A stretch of 64,000 nt of DNA from Proteus hauseri ATCC 700826 (GCF_001654965.1 NZ_LXEV01000032.1:62001-126000), one strand, 5' to 3'. Positions 29,087-39,068 are shown, numbered from the stretch's first letter. A program made the numbers and translations. The notes: generated by a model not told the origin, from the letters alone.

Positions 29087-29914
29087 TTAATTAATATGCT
29101 GTTGTTGTTTTTTAGTTTGGTAACCAATCCATAATCCCAGTAAAGTATCGGCTCCTGAATGATGACCAATAGAAAGTATTTCCAACATATCCTTAAAAAT
29201 AATCTCTTTATTTTTTATTTTTTTACCTAATTGAATGAGATAGGTAGAAAATATTCCCTGTGTGGCATATTCCAAATAATGTTTACTGACAATGGTGGTT
29301 AATAAAGATAAAGATGGTGTGTCATTAAAAAAATGACTAAGGCTTTTCTCTGGTTCAGTTAAATAATGTGCAAATAACATTCCTACCAGCATATCATCTG
29401 AACTTGGCGTTAATCCTGGACCTTTCCCTGTAAAAATTGCCCAGTTAACCGTATTGCCTGCCAGCTGGTTATGAAATAGCTTAGTTAGTAATCTAATTTC
29501 ACTAATTTGTGCGATTTGACGATAATTTTTCAAAGGACCATAAAGCCCTGTTGCTATCGCTGGCGATAACAGAGAAAAAAAGCTCTCTAACCAACGCAAA
29601 TCTAAATCCGCTTTATCTTGTAATTTCAAATACTCAGTACGACCGGCAACTACAGTTAATTGGTTTGCTAATGTCGCCTGATTATTTTTTATCTTCATCA
29701 TCACCGAGGGATGGCATTGTTTTGCTAGATGGTCAAAATCATCTTGCTCAAGTAACCACCCCATCGGGCTTAATCCTCTTCCTTCACGATGAAAAGTGAT
29801 TAAGCGTTGCTGAGGGCAAATGAAATTCAGTGCATGGTCATAAATTCCCACACATTTAATGTCACCTTCAAAATCAGTGATATGCTGACTGGTTTGAAGT
29901 GCCTGAATTTGCAT
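29087..29914 (-). CDS. allH: AllH-like protein (DUF2877), oxamate carbamoyltransferase subunit
   Basis: A 275-residue soluble protein matching DUF2877 (E. coli YlbF/AllH), with the conserved core FTGKGPGLTPSSDDMLVGM at about residues 165-183. In E. coli the fdrA, ylbE and ylbF products are reported to form the oxamate carbamoyltransferase. The start has AAGGGGG a few bases upstream. It lies between allG and allK with short gaps of 42 and 46 bases, consistent with one operon. Individual catalytic residues are not known to me. Confidence 0.85.
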   Translation of the reverse strand: MQIQALQTSQHITDFEGDIKCVGIYDHALNFICPQQRLITFHREGRGLSPMGWLLEQDDFDHLAKQCHPSVMMKIKNNQATLANQLTVVAGRTEYLKLQDKADLDLRWLESFFSLLSPAIATGLYGPLKNYRQIAQISEIRLLTKLFHNQLAGNTVNWAIFTGKGPGLTPSSDDMLVGMLFAHYLTEPEKSLSHFFNDTPSLSLLTTIVSKHYLEYATQGIFSTYLIQLGKKIKNKEIIFKDMLEILSIGHHSGADTLLGLWIGYQTKKQQQHIN

Positions 29915-29956
29915 ACTGCCCCCTTATTGCGGTGCTTTTTTCATTACAAAGCGAAA

Positions 29957-31222
29957 TTAAGCTTCGATACCTAATTCTTCAGCTAATGCAACTATCGCTT
30001 TTTCAAAACAACCTAAAGGCGCACGTACTGTACCTGCACCAATTTGACCAACACCGGGATCTTTATGAGCGATACCTGTATTAATCAGCGGGGTGATACC
30101 TGTTTCAACAACACGGCGAGCGTCTAACCCTAAACATGCACCTTGGAAATCCCAAGTTGGAATTTGTAACATCATGTTACGAGCAAGGTAGATCTCAGCC
30201 ATTTCTTCTGTCACATCGCGCGCTGCATCCATACCACCTGACGCCCCAACAAAGCGAGTCACACCTGGTGCTGCGACCATTGCTGCACCACCGATACCAA
30301 AGGTTTCAGTAATCGCGCTATCACCAATATCTGGGTTAGCATCAGCTTGGCTAAAACCAGAGAAAAACAGGCCTTGTGGCGTATTAACAGGTGCAGTAAA
30401 CCATTGGTCACCCATTCCACTGATTTTGATACCAAAGTTACTACCATTACGTGTCATAACGGTGACGATAGTACCTTGTTTGATTTGAGCACCTGCATCC
30501 ATAGCCGCTTTACAGTAAGCCATCGCTAAGTTCAGGAAGAACTGGTCTGTAATACTTAAGAATTTCATTACTTTAGTGATTTCAGCATCGTCGATATCTA
30601 ACGTGGTTAGAATTGGTGCTAATTCCCGCAGTAATAATGCAGAGGCGGCGATATTACGTTGGTGAAATTCATCACCCATAGTAATTGCTTGACCCATAAT
30701 CGCAGTTAGGTCAATACCGTTTTCGATAGTAGCTAATGCCGCTTTTAAAACCGGAGCTAAGCTATTACGCATCCAGTGCAGGCGCTCTTGAACATCTGGG
30801 CCATAAGCACCAAAACGCATCACTTTACCAATACCTTCGTTCATGTTGCAGTAAGCATAGTTGCCGTGAACGTGGTTTTTGATAACCAACATTGGCATAT
30901 GCGCAGAAGTAATACCGCCCATTGGGCCTACTGCATTCACGTTGTGACAAGGAATAAACTCAATTTCACCCGCCGCTAACATAGCCAAAGCTTGTTCTTC
31001 GTTTTGTGCCCAGCCTTCAAATAAAGAAGCACCGATACATGCACCACGCACAGGGCCGCTCATCTCTTCCCAAGTAACAGGGGGACCTGCATGCAGTAAT
31101 TTTTTACCACTTTCTAATTGTGGAACGAGTTCTTTAGCAAGACTAACATCACACCAGTGAGGACGGGCTTCACGGATACGCTCGATTACTGCTTCATTCG
31201 CTTGTTCGATAGTTGTGTACAT
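29957..31222 (-). CDS. allG: AllG-like protein (DUF1116), oxamate carbamoyltransferase subunit
   Basis: A 421-residue protein of family DUF1116, very like E. coli YlbE (AllG, 419 residues). Recognised text includes RGACIGASLFEGWA and VNAVGPMGGITSAHMP. It is reported to be part of the oxalurate-to-oxamate carbamoyltransferase with AllF and AllH. It begins 12 bases after the fdrA stop (AAGGAATTGC ribosome site), so it is translated from the same message. Confidence 0.9.
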   Translation of the reverse strand: MYTTIEQANEAVIERIREARPHWCDVSLAKELVPQLESGKKLLHAGPPVTWEEMSGPVRGACIGASLFEGWAQNEEQALAMLAAGEIEFIPCHNVNAVGPMGGITSAHMPMLVIKNHVHGNYAYCNMNEGIGKVMRFGAYGPDVQERLHWMRNSLAPVLKAALATIENGIDLTAIMGQAITMGDEFHQRNIAASALLLRELAPILTTLDIDDAEITKVMKFLSITDQFFLNLAMAYCKAAMDAGAQIKQGTIVTVMTRNGSNFGIKISGMGDQWFTAPVNTPQGLFFSGFSQADANPDIGDSAITETFGIGGAAMVAAPGVTRFVGASGGMDAARDVTEEMAEIYLARNMMLQIPTWDFQGACLGLDARRVVETGITPLINTGIAHKDPGVGQIGAGTVRAPLGCFEKAIVALAEELGIEA

Positions 31223-31234
31223 ATCTGCAATTCC

Positions 31235-32902
31235 TTATTTCAATTTCTTTAATATTTCAGCCAGTTTTTTATTACCACCCGCGACAGGTGCCCACTGATA
31301 ATGAACAACAGGCGTACCGCTTGATTGCAGATCGTCTGCAAAACTACGTAATCCTGCATTGATCACAGAGATCCCGTTAAGTAGTGGCGAAACTTCAGTA
31401 TGTGCTTCTACTGGATGTGGCTGGATTAATTCTTTGGCTAATAACACCGCTTCTGGCAAAGTATCCATCACAATGATGCCCGCTTCTTTAAGCTGCTTTT
31501 GCTGCTCACTGCGGTTTTGTGGATCGTCTTCTGTACCTGTAATAGTGGCGATAGTGATTAATGGATTGGTTTCACCACGTTTTTCGTTCAGCTTTTTGAT
31601 TTCTTGGATCAGTGCGCCAGCAGGATCTTGCGTAGCGCCATAACCGATAACAAAATCAACCAGTAACACGCCAGCTTCTGTTTTATCACTCAGCTCACTA
31701 ATAAATTTATTACGTGTTGAAGGGTCGATCATTGGGTGCGGTTTACCCTGAGTATAAAAATCATCTCCCATATCAATGATTTTATGGCCATCAGCATCTA
31801 GCATAGTGCCTTGCTTGTGTTCGTTATCGACCTCAATATTGAGTTTTTCAGATAACAACATCGCACACTCAGCGGCTAAGGTACCGCCAGCGTAAAGACC
31901 AATAATTTTCTTACCTGCCACTTTCGGTAATTCAGCCGCGATATCTTCGACACGCGCTAACTCAGCCGCAATACGTGCGGTTTCATCTAAAGTACGAGTG
32001 AAATAGATGTTATCGTCTTGGAATTTTTCAGGGGTTGTACCTAAGAATTGAGCCACTATAGGTTTATTATGACGCTTCATTTCAGCGATAATTTTTTGGC
32101 GCACAGCCGGTGCCGGTGGTTTTGAAACAAAAGCAATTACACGAGTATTAGGATCAGCCGCTAACATATTAATTGCGGTTACAGCACTAATCCCGCCAAT
32201 TTGCTCTGTTAAATCACGCCCACCTAAACCAATAGAGTGAGAAATCCCCTGACGTTGCAAAACAATTTGTGAGGTAATTTCTTGAATACCTGTTCCTGAT
32301 GCGCCAACAATACCAATAGAACCTTTCGGTGCGATGTTAGCAAAAGCTAATGGTGCACCTGCGATATTTGCAGTACCACAGTCCGGTCCCATAACAATCA
32401 AACCTTTAGCAGCCGCTTTTTCTTTTAGTGCTTTCTCATCAGCAATAGAAACGTTGTCTGAAAATAACATTACATTACAGCCATCATCTAATCCGGTATC
32501 TGCTAATTCCGCAGCATATTCACCTGCAATTGAGATAAGCAGCATATTGGCATTAGGATTTTTTTGATTCGCGGTGCGCCAGCTACGAACTGTGGTTAAT
32601 TTATTGCCACCTTTCTGACCATTAGCGATATCTGTTAATGCATCTTCTAACGCGGTAGAAATCATATCGATAATGGCAGGATCATCTGATTCTGCTTTAA
32701 TAGAAACACAGATATCATTTGGGGTAGCTTCATTGAACATGTCATGCCAAAAACCGGTGACATCAAGAAGAGATTTATTCGCTGGTGTACCCATCATGAC
32801 GGAAATTTCTTCCACCTCTGGGGCTTCACTTAATTTTCGGGAAATAATCATCAGGCTTACTGAATCCTGAAAGCTCCCTTTTTTAATAAAAGCATGGATC
32901 AT
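31235..32902 (-). CDS. allF: FdrA/AllF, oxamate carbamoyltransferase subunit
   Basis: A 555-residue protein with the fold of the succinyl-CoA synthetase alpha family: a Rossmann CoA-binding-like half (GASGTGIQEITSQI, GLGGRD, residues about 190-230) and a ligase-like C-terminal half. E. coli FdrA (now AllF) aligns along the whole length, from MIHAFIKKG to VHYQWAPVAGGNKKL. It is the first gene of the operon allF-allG-allH-allK-MFS. The start codon has AAGGATATC upstream. An upstream 534-base non-coding region is available for control by AllS or other regulators. Confidence 0.93.
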   Translation of the reverse strand: MIHAFIKKGSFQDSVSLMIISRKLSEAPEVEEISVMMGTPANKSLLDVTGFWHDMFNEATPNDICVSIKAESDDPAIIDMISTALEDALTDIANGQKGGNKLTTVRSWRTANQKNPNANMLLISIAGEYAAELADTGLDDGCNVMLFSDNVSIADEKALKEKAAAKGLIVMGPDCGTANIAGAPLAFANIAPKGSIGIVGASGTGIQEITSQIVLQRQGISHSIGLGGRDLTEQIGGISAVTAINMLAADPNTRVIAFVSKPPAPAVRQKIIAEMKRHNKPIVAQFLGTTPEKFQDDNIYFTRTLDETARIAAELARVEDIAAELPKVAGKKIIGLYAGGTLAAECAMLLSEKLNIEVDNEHKQGTMLDADGHKIIDMGDDFYTQGKPHPMIDPSTRNKFISELSDKTEAGVLLVDFVIGYGATQDPAGALIQEIKKLNEKRGETNPLITIATITGTEDDPQNRSEQQKQLKEAGIIVMDTLPEAVLLAKELIQPHPVEAHTEVSPLLNGISVINAGLRSFADDLQSSGTPVVHYQWAPVAGGNKKLAEILKKLK

Positions 32903-33436
32903 TATGATATCCTTAACGCATTTAATATATGTAACGCCACATATTTATTTGCATTTCGTTTTTTTGATAATAAAAAGCCTATTTGCTTATGTACTTAAGC
33001 AATATTTAATAATATTTTTGAATCTTCGTATTTGAATCTCTGTATATAAACATACTGAAGAAATATCAAAATGTAGAGTGACTGAAGTCACACTTATCTA
33101 TTGTAAAAAATTTTTATTTAATCGATGGGTATTTATTAAATAAATTATGATGAGTAAAAGATCATTAATTTAAAAATAAAAAAATAAATAATTAATTGAG
33201 AAATTTAGCTTATGAGAAACAAATCAATGAGGATAAAAACATTATAAAACAAGTGGTTTTACTAATCATGCAACAATTTTATAACATACAGCAATAAAAT
33301 CTTATTATCAACAAATAAAATTCAATATTTATATTAAATTAGCCAAGGTTTGTAATTTACATTATTCATATTTGACTTTAATTTAATAAAAAGTACTCTA
33401 TATTTATTAGAGAGCGTTTCATGGCGTTTAATTAAC
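32903..33436. other. Promoter region upstream of allF, AT-rich
   Basis: 534 bases without a recognisable gene. It contains several A/T tracts; no clear operator identified. It lies between the allF start and the end of the yceI-like pseudogene. Confidence 0.5.
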
Positions 33437-34001
33437 TTACTGTTTAATCGTTTCTACTTGTATTTTTAATGTTATGCTATCTGCCATTCCTTCTTTTACT
33501 AAGAAATCGACATCCCATTGTGATCGTTTAATTGTTGTTTCAAAATCACCTCCACAAACAGAAGCATTAAATACAGGGCTTTCATAACAATTAAATTTAG
33601 TGGCTTCTAATTGTACTGGATGTGTTTTACCTTTCATGGTTAATAAACCGTCAACAGAAATAGATTTATTATTCTCAAAATTCTATTTTGTCGATATAAA
33701 TTTAATTATTGGATATTTCTTTACATCTAAAATATCAGAATTTTTGATATGACTATCAAATGTAGTTAAACCCATATTTAATGTTTTAACAGGAAAAGAA
33801 ACTTTAATTGAACCCATTTTATTTTCTATCCAATAAGAAAATCACCATTAATTTCATAAAAACCACCACTATTTGTCGATATACAAAAGTGATAAATATA
33901 AAACATAGCTTTGGTTTTCGTTGGTTCTAGTTTATATTCTTCTGCTGTGCAATAGGAATAAAAAATAGCACAGCCAATACAGAAGATAAAATATTTTTCA
34001 T
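33437..34001 (-). pseudogene. YceI-family periplasmic protein, degenerate
   Basis: Reading the minus strand from ATG 34001 gives a signal peptide (MKNILSSVLAVLFFIPIAQ). A frame change near the cleavage site then gives EEYKLEPTKTKA, a second frame change follows near 33828, and MGSIKVSFPVKTLNM and later GLLTMKGKTHPVQLEA continue to the stop at 33437. An in-frame TAG at 33683-33685 interrupts the last block. The total span (565 bases) corresponds to about 188 codons, the usual YceI length. YceI-like proteins bind polyisoprenoids in the periplasm. Two frame changes plus a nonsense codon in one gene argue for true decay over sequencing error. An AGGAT ribosome site still precedes the start. Confidence 0.85.
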
Positions 34002-34106
34002 TTTATTAATCCTAATTAACCTTAATGAAAATAAACATTAATGATATAAAAATGCCTATAAAGCATATTCTTTATAGGCATTATATAAATAAATCAAACA
34101 GAAAAA

Positions 34107-34222
34107 GATAAAAGATAAAAGATAAAAGATAAAAGATAAAAGATAAAAGATAAAAGATAAAAGATAAAAGATAAAAGATAAAAGATAAAAGATAAAAGAT
34201 AAAAGATAAAAGATAAAAGATA
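34107..34222. repeat. Heptanucleotide tandem repeat, (GATAAAA)16 plus partial unit
   Basis: Sixteen exact copies of GATAAAA (34107-34218) and a final GATA. The array lies between the end of the YcaC-like gene (stop at 34236) and the start of the yceI pseudogene. A seven-base unit that is perfect over all copies suggests recent slippage expansion; copy number would be expected to vary among strains. Confidence 0.97.
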
Positions 34223-34235
34223 GTTAATAATAAAA

Positions 34236-34913
34236 TTAACGTTGAGAATCTAATATTTCATTATTTTTTAAAACATCTTGTGCTTTACTATAACTCTCAA
34301 TTAATAATTGATAAGCAGGAAAAATTTGAGTATATGCTTGTGCCCATTCTAACGCATCAGCACGGTTCCATGTTTTTTGAATCTCAGAGGCAACGGCAGC
34401 AGTATCCATCGGCACCACACCTGCTTGAACGATACGAGCTAAAGTAATTTCTTCTGCCATCTTACTGTAAGTACCTGAAGCATCAATAACAGCAAACACT
34501 TGATAGCCTTCTGAAACTGCACTAATTGCAGGGAACGCCATGCAAACGCTAGTAATTGTACCTGCAATAATTAACTGTTTTTTACCTGTTGCTTTTACCG
34601 CTTCAACAAACTCTGGATTATCCCACGCATTAATTTCACCTTTACGTGCAATATATTTTGCATGAGGTGCATTTTGATGAATTTCAGGAATTAATGGACC
34701 ATTAGGACCTTGTGGAACTGAAGCTGTTGTAATAACAGGTATCTTAGCAAGTGTTGCCATTTTAGCTAAAATAGAAGCACGAGCGCGTAACTCTGTCATT
34801 GGCATATCGCCAACAGTTTGAAATAAACCACTTTGGTGATCAATTAATAACATCACAGCATCATCAGGATTAATAACCGGACGTTGACCATTAAAATTAG
34901 CTGGAGTACTCAT
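34236..34913 (-). CDS. Isochorismatase-family (YcaC-like) cysteine hydrolase
   Basis: A 225-residue hydrolase. Asp25 in LLIDHQSGL and Cys124 in TSVCMAFPA are the expected catalytic pair; a basic stretch [11 protein letters not shown] (residues 89-99) supplies the third region. The text is closest to E. coli YcaC, whose substrate is unknown. A Shine-Dalgarno AAGGAAAA precedes the ATG. It is divergent from a pirin gene across a 266-base region with a strong inverted repeat. It might act on amides such as those from the neighbouring oxamate pathway, but nothing in the sequence proves it. Confidence 0.85.
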   Translation of the reverse strand: MSTPANFNGQRPVINPDDAVMLLIDHQSGLFQTVGDMPMTELRARASILAKMATLAKIPVITTASVPQGPNGPLIPEIHQNAPHAKYIARKGEINAWDNPEFVEAVKATGKKQLIIAGTITSVCMAFPAISAVSEGYQVFAVIDASGTYSKMAEEITLARIVQAGVVPMDTAAVASEIQKTWNRADALEWAQAYTQIFPAYQLLIESYSKAQDVLKNNEILDSQR

Positions 34914-35046
34914 TTAAATTTTCCTTTTAATTAATAAATATTGATTATTAACAGTGATAGAAAGAAACGTTATCTATCTCATCTCACTCTTTATTAAACA
35001 GTAGTAAATTAATTAAAATCTCGGTAGTACTAATTATGACAAACAC

Positions 35047-35099
35047 TATTCTAAAAATAGAACAATAACTAAATGTTTCATTGTTCTATTTTTAGAATA
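35047..35099. promoter_or_regulatory. 20-bp perfect inverted repeat in the YcaC-pirin divergent promoter
   Basis: Left arm 35047-35066 and right arm 35080-35099 are exact reverse complements, spaced by 13 bases. Each arm itself contains the imperfect dyad TTCTA-A4/T4-TAGAA. This looks like a double operator for a regulator, plausibly the LysR protein at 36140-37048, and lies midway between the two divergent genes. Confidence 0.75.
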
Positions 35100-35179
35100 A
35101 TGAAATCTATTTTCGCTACTACTTAATTTTTTTTATTTACTTAAAATACACCCTATAGAAATATTATAGGAATATCATC

Positions 35180-36052
35180 ATGAAAAAAATAATTGGTATT
35201 TATAAAGCCCCTCGCCAACATTGGGTTGGTGATGGCTTTCATGTCCGTTCATTATTTAGTTATGGCAATCATGGCAAATATCTGGATCCTTTTTTATTAC
35301 TAGACAGAGCTGGTCCAACTGATTTCCCAGCATCAGCAGACCACAATAGAGGCGTTGGTGAACATCCCCATCGTGGATTTGAAACGGTAACATTGGTTTA
35401 TAAAGGTGAAGTGGCACACCATGATTCAACAGGTGAAGGCGGGGTTATTGGCCCTGGTGATGTGCAGTGGATGACTGCTGCATCAGGTATTTTACATCAA
35501 GAGTATCATTCTGATGCCTTTACCAAACAAGGCGGTGTTTTAGATATGGTGCAATTGTGGGTTAATTTACCTTCAAAAGCCAAATCAGCACCAGCAGGTT
35601 ATCAATTATTAAAACAGAGCAATATTCCAGTAATTTCGCTGCCAGATGATGCTGGTCATTTACGGATTATTGCTGGTGATTATCAAGATACAAAAGGTGC
35701 AGCTAAAACATTTTCACCTGTTGATGTTTGGGATATTCAATTAAAAGCGAGTAAATCTGTTAATTTGCCGAGCAAGAAAAATCGCCATGTAGGTTTAATC
35801 GTATTACACGGTAGTATTTACCTCGATAGCCAAACTCAATTACAAACAGGTGACTTGGTTATTTTAGATAACGAAGGTGGCTCAATAAATATTGAAGCAA
35901 CCGAAGATGCATTAATCCTATTTTTAAGTGGGGAACCAATTAATGAGCCCGTTGTTGGATATGGCCCTTTTGTTATGAATAGTGAAGCTGAAATAAAACA
36001 AGCTATTGATGATTTTAACCAGGGCAAATTTGGCCGTATATCTAATAAATAA
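35180..36052 (+). CDS. Pirin-family protein
   Basis: A 290-residue bicupin. The metal ligands typical of pirins are visible: His62 and His64 (HPHRG), His106 and Glu108 (ILHQE). E. coli YhhW, a relative, has quercetinase activity; function here is unknown. The start has AGGAATATC upstream. It is divergent from the YcaC-like gene and converges with a LysR gene behind a bidirectional terminator, a grouping that suggests shared control. Confidence 0.9.
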   Translation: MKKIIGIYKAPRQHWVGDGFHVRSLFSYGNHGKYLDPFLLLDRAGPTDFPASADHNRGVGEHPHRGFETVTLVYKGEVAHHDSTGEGGVIGPGDVQWMTAASGILHQEYHSDAFTKQGGVLDMVQLWVNLPSKAKSAPAGYQLLKQSNIPVISLPDDAGHLRIIAGDYQDTKGAAKTFSPVDVWDIQLKASKSVNLPSKKNRHVGLIVLHGSIYLDSQTQLQTGDLVILDNEGGSINIEATEDALILFLSGEPINEPVVGYGPFVMNSEAEIKQAIDDFNQGKFGRISNK

Positions 36053-36081
36053 CAGCATTAATACCTTTGAACATTATGTAA

Positions 36082-36122
36082 ATAAAACAGCTCCTCTTTA
36101 ATTATAACAGGAGCTGTTTTAT
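36082..36122. terminator. Bidirectional terminator between pirin and LysR genes
   Basis: Perfect stem ATAAAACAGCTCCT / AGGAGCTGTTTTAT with a loop of 13 bases; A-run and T-run on opposite sides. Confidence 0.92.
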
Positions 36123-36139
36123 CTCTTCTAATCTTGCTT

Positions 36140-37048
36140 TTAGTCTTCTTTTAATGACGACATATTTTCAGATAAGTAATCAAGCAATGCTTGAATTGCA
36201 GGTAGTAATCCTTTTCGAGATGGATAAACTGCATGAATGACATCTTTTGGAAAACGCCATTGTGGTAACACTTCAATTAATGAACCATTTTGTAGATCTT
36301 TTTCAACCACACTTAATGGTAACCGTGTTATTCCTAATCCTTTCAGTGTTGCTTTATATAACGTTAGTACATCCGTTGTCGCTAATTTTGGCGTCACATG
36401 TTGAGTTAATACAGAGCCATCAGTATGCGTTAATGTAAGAGTATATTGCTGTGAATGTTCGCTATTCGCAAGAATGGGATAATCTGCAAGTTGCTCTGGT
36501 GATCCGGGAATACTTTTTGATTCAAAAAGAATAGGACTCGCCACTAATACACGACGAGAATAACCTAATATTTTCATTGTTAAACCAGAATCATCTAAAG
36601 GCAACGCTCTAACTCGTAATGCTAAATCTAATCCTTCACTAATAACATCTACAGGTCGATTTATAGCTAAAATTTGAATATTAATATCGGGATATTGCAC
36701 CATAAAATCGACCAGAATATCTTGAATATAAATCTGCAATAACGCGACAGGACAAGACAGCTTAATAGTACCATGAGGATGCCCCTGCGCAGAGCAAATA
36801 ACCTCTTCTGCAATTTCAGCTTCAGCAACTACGTTTTTACACTGCTGATAAAAAGCTTGCCCTATTTTGGTAACATGAAATTGACGAGTAGAACGATAAA
36901 TCAAAGAGACATTAAGCTTTTGCTCTAAGTCAGCGATACGACGACTCAGTTTAGATTTAGGGATCCCTAATATTTCAGCCGCTTGAGAAAAGCTACCAAA
37001 CTCGACGACTTTAACAAAATAATATAGATCGTTTAAATCATACTTCAT
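36140..37048 (-). CDS. LysR-type transcriptional regulator
   Basis: A 302-residue regulator with a winged helix-turn-helix at residues 4-45 (YYFVKVVEFGSFSQAAEILG then KSKLSRRIADLEQKL) and a LysR substrate-binding domain. The N-terminal style resembles the CrgA/DsdC-like group often next to pirin genes. It is convergent with the pirin gene, so control of the pirin/YcaC divergon is likely. The start has AGGTG seven bases upstream. Effector unknown. Confidence 0.88.
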   Translation of the reverse strand: MKYDLNDLYYFVKVVEFGSFSQAAEILGIPKSKLSRRIADLEQKLNVSLIYRSTRQFHVTKIGQAFYQQCKNVVAEAEIAEEVICSAQGHPHGTIKLSCPVALLQIYIQDILVDFMVQYPDINIQILAINRPVDVISEGLDLALRVRALPLDDSGLTMKILGYSRRVLVASPILFESKSIPGSPEQLADYPILANSEHSQQYTLTLTHTDGSVLTQHVTPKLATTDVLTLYKATLKGLGITRLPLSVVEKDLQNGSLIEVLPQWRFPKDVIHAVYPSRKGLLPAIQALLDYLSENMSSLKED

Positions 37049-37571
37049 GGTGTATCACCTATTTAGTTATTTTCAATATATAGCTGAATTGTTTCAGGCT
37101 TATGTATTATAACAAGAATAGCTCTTGTTTTAATATTTTTGTATTTATCATATTGTTAATGACATTATAGTTGAAGTAAATAATATAAATTAAAGCTGAT
37201 CGAACACTCTATCATAAATATATTAACCACCTCGGAAATGATTTATAAATATGTGATATTAACAAGACAACGCATATCACAATAAAAATAAAATACCACC
37301 TATCATTGAATGAAAATTTATTACATATATTTTCTCGACACATTTAAAAACAATGTAAAACAATGGCATGGAAAAATGGTATATTATTGAAAACATTTAG
37401 TTACATAAAAATGATCATTAAAGGATTAAGTTAATATTTGTTTTTATTTTTATGACTTTCATCAATGAATATTTAAAAATATGTTAATAAGATTATAATT
37501 AATAAAAATACTTATTAGCTTTATATTTTTTTAAATTATCTCTTTCACCTGCCTTTTAATGGAATAACCAA
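37049..37571. other. AT-rich region upstream of the DASS transporter gene
   Basis: 523 bases with no recognised gene, between the divergent LysR and transporter genes. No clear operator could be assigned. Confidence 0.5.
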
Positions 37572-39044
37572 ATGAAAAATTTAACTCCATTACGACCCAT
37601 ACCGACATTACTCGCTGTTTCTATTACCTTAATTATTTGGTTTTTTGTACCAGTGCCTAAAGGTGTTGACCCTAATGCTTGGCACTTATTAGCACTGTTT
37701 GTCGGTACTATCGCTGCAATTATCGGCAAAGCATTACCTATTGGTGCCGTTTCTATTATTGCTATCGCATTAGTTGCGGTTACAGGAGTGACTAATCCCA
37801 ATTCTACCAAGGCGGCAATAAATGATGCATTAAGTGGTTTTTCTAACGATCTTATTTGGTTAATTGGAATATCTATTATGGTTTCAATGAGCTTAAATAA
37901 AACCGGATTAGGTGCCAGAATTGGTTATTATTTTATTTCTCTTTTTGGTAAAAAAACGATAGGTATTGCTTATTCACTAGCGATTGCTGAAACTATTTTA
38001 GCTCCAGTAACACCAAGTAATACAGCGAGAGGTGGCGGTATTATTCATCCGATCATGCGCTCTATTTCTGACAGTTTTAATTCTAAAGCAGAAGATGGCA
38101 CCAGTGGTAAAATTGGACGCTATCTCTCGTTAGTAAACTATAATATTAATCCAATAACCTCGGCGATGTTTATTACCGCAACTGCACCTAATCCTTTAAT
38201 TGTTAGCTTAATTATTAGTGAAACTAGCCCTGAATATGAACTTAGCTGGTCTATGTGGGCTATTGCTGCTTTTGTTCCCGCGATCATTTCATTAATTTTA
38301 ATGCCAATAATTATCTATTTTTTATATAAACCTGAAATAACCAGTACACCTAACGCACCTCATTTTGCCAAAGAGCGTTTAGCTCAACTAGGGCCAATAT
38401 CGTTACCTGAAAAAATCACTTTAGCTGTGTTTGCCTTATTGTTAATTATGTGGGCAGGTATACCGGCGCTGATATTTGGTAGTGCTTTTAGCATTAATGC
38501 CACAACAGCTGCATTTATTGGTTTATCTATTTTGTTATGCACTGGCGTATTAAATTGGGATGATATTTTAAAGAACAAAGGGGCATGGGATACCGTTGTA
38601 TGGTTCTCAGCCTTAGTAATGATGGCATCCTTCTTAGGAAAATTAGGATTAATTAAGTGGTTATCCATTAGTGTAGGAACAAGTATTGATAATATGGGAA
38701 TTAGTTGGGTAAGCGGCATGATATTACTAGTACTAATTTACGTTTATTCTCACTATTTCTTTGCTAGCACTACCGCACATATTACGGCTATGTTTGCTGC
38801 ATTTTACGCTGCGGGACTAACCTTAGGCGCACCACCAATGTTATTAGGATTAATATTAGCGTTTTCATCTTCATTAATGATGTCGCTAACCCATTACGGA
38901 ACTGGCACAGCACCAATTATTTTTGGTTCTGGTTACGCTACATTAGGTGAATGGTGGAAAGCAGGTTTTGTCATGAGTGTCGTTAACTTAATTATCTGGA
39001 TTGTAATTGGTAGCTTATGGTGGAAAGTATTAGGTTATTGGTAA
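37572..39044 (+). CDS. DASS (SLC13-like) di/tricarboxylate transporter, CitT/TtdT-like
   Basis: A 490-residue polytopic membrane protein of the divalent anion:Na+ symporter/antiporter family. The conserved APVTPSNTARGGG segment (residues about 140-152) and the second Ser-Asn-Thr-like loop near the C-terminus (THYGTGTAP) are typical of 2-oxoglutarate/malate and citrate/succinate or tartrate/succinate exchangers (CitT, TtdT). Substrate cannot be stated. It stands alone, with a terminator hairpin after it. Confidence 0.87.
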   Translation: MKNLTPLRPIPTLLAVSITLIIWFFVPVPKGVDPNAWHLLALFVGTIAAIIGKALPIGAVSIIAIALVAVTGVTNPNSTKAAINDALSGFSNDLIWLIGISIMVSMSLNKTGLGARIGYYFISLFGKKTIGIAYSLAIAETILAPVTPSNTARGGGIIHPIMRSISDSFNSKAEDGTSGKIGRYLSLVNYNINPITSAMFITATAPNPLIVSLIISETSPEYELSWSMWAIAAFVPAIISLILMPIIIYFLYKPEITSTPNAPHFAKERLAQLGPISLPEKITLAVFALLLIMWAGIPALIFGSAFSINATTAAFIGLSILLCTGVLNWDDILKNKGAWDTVVWFSALVMMASFLGKLGLIKWLSISVGTSIDNMGISWVSGMILLVLIYVYSHYFFASTTAHITAMFAAFYAAGLTLGAPPMLLGLILAFSSSLMMSLTHYGTGTAPIIFGSGYATLGEWWKAGFVMSVVNLIIWIVIGSLWWKVLGYW

Positions 39045-39068
39045 GAATGAAAATTAGTCTTTAAATTT

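Noticed and set aside
34107-34222. Repeat array as a possible CRISPR
   Set aside because: Units are 7 bases with no spacers, so it is a simple tandem repeat.
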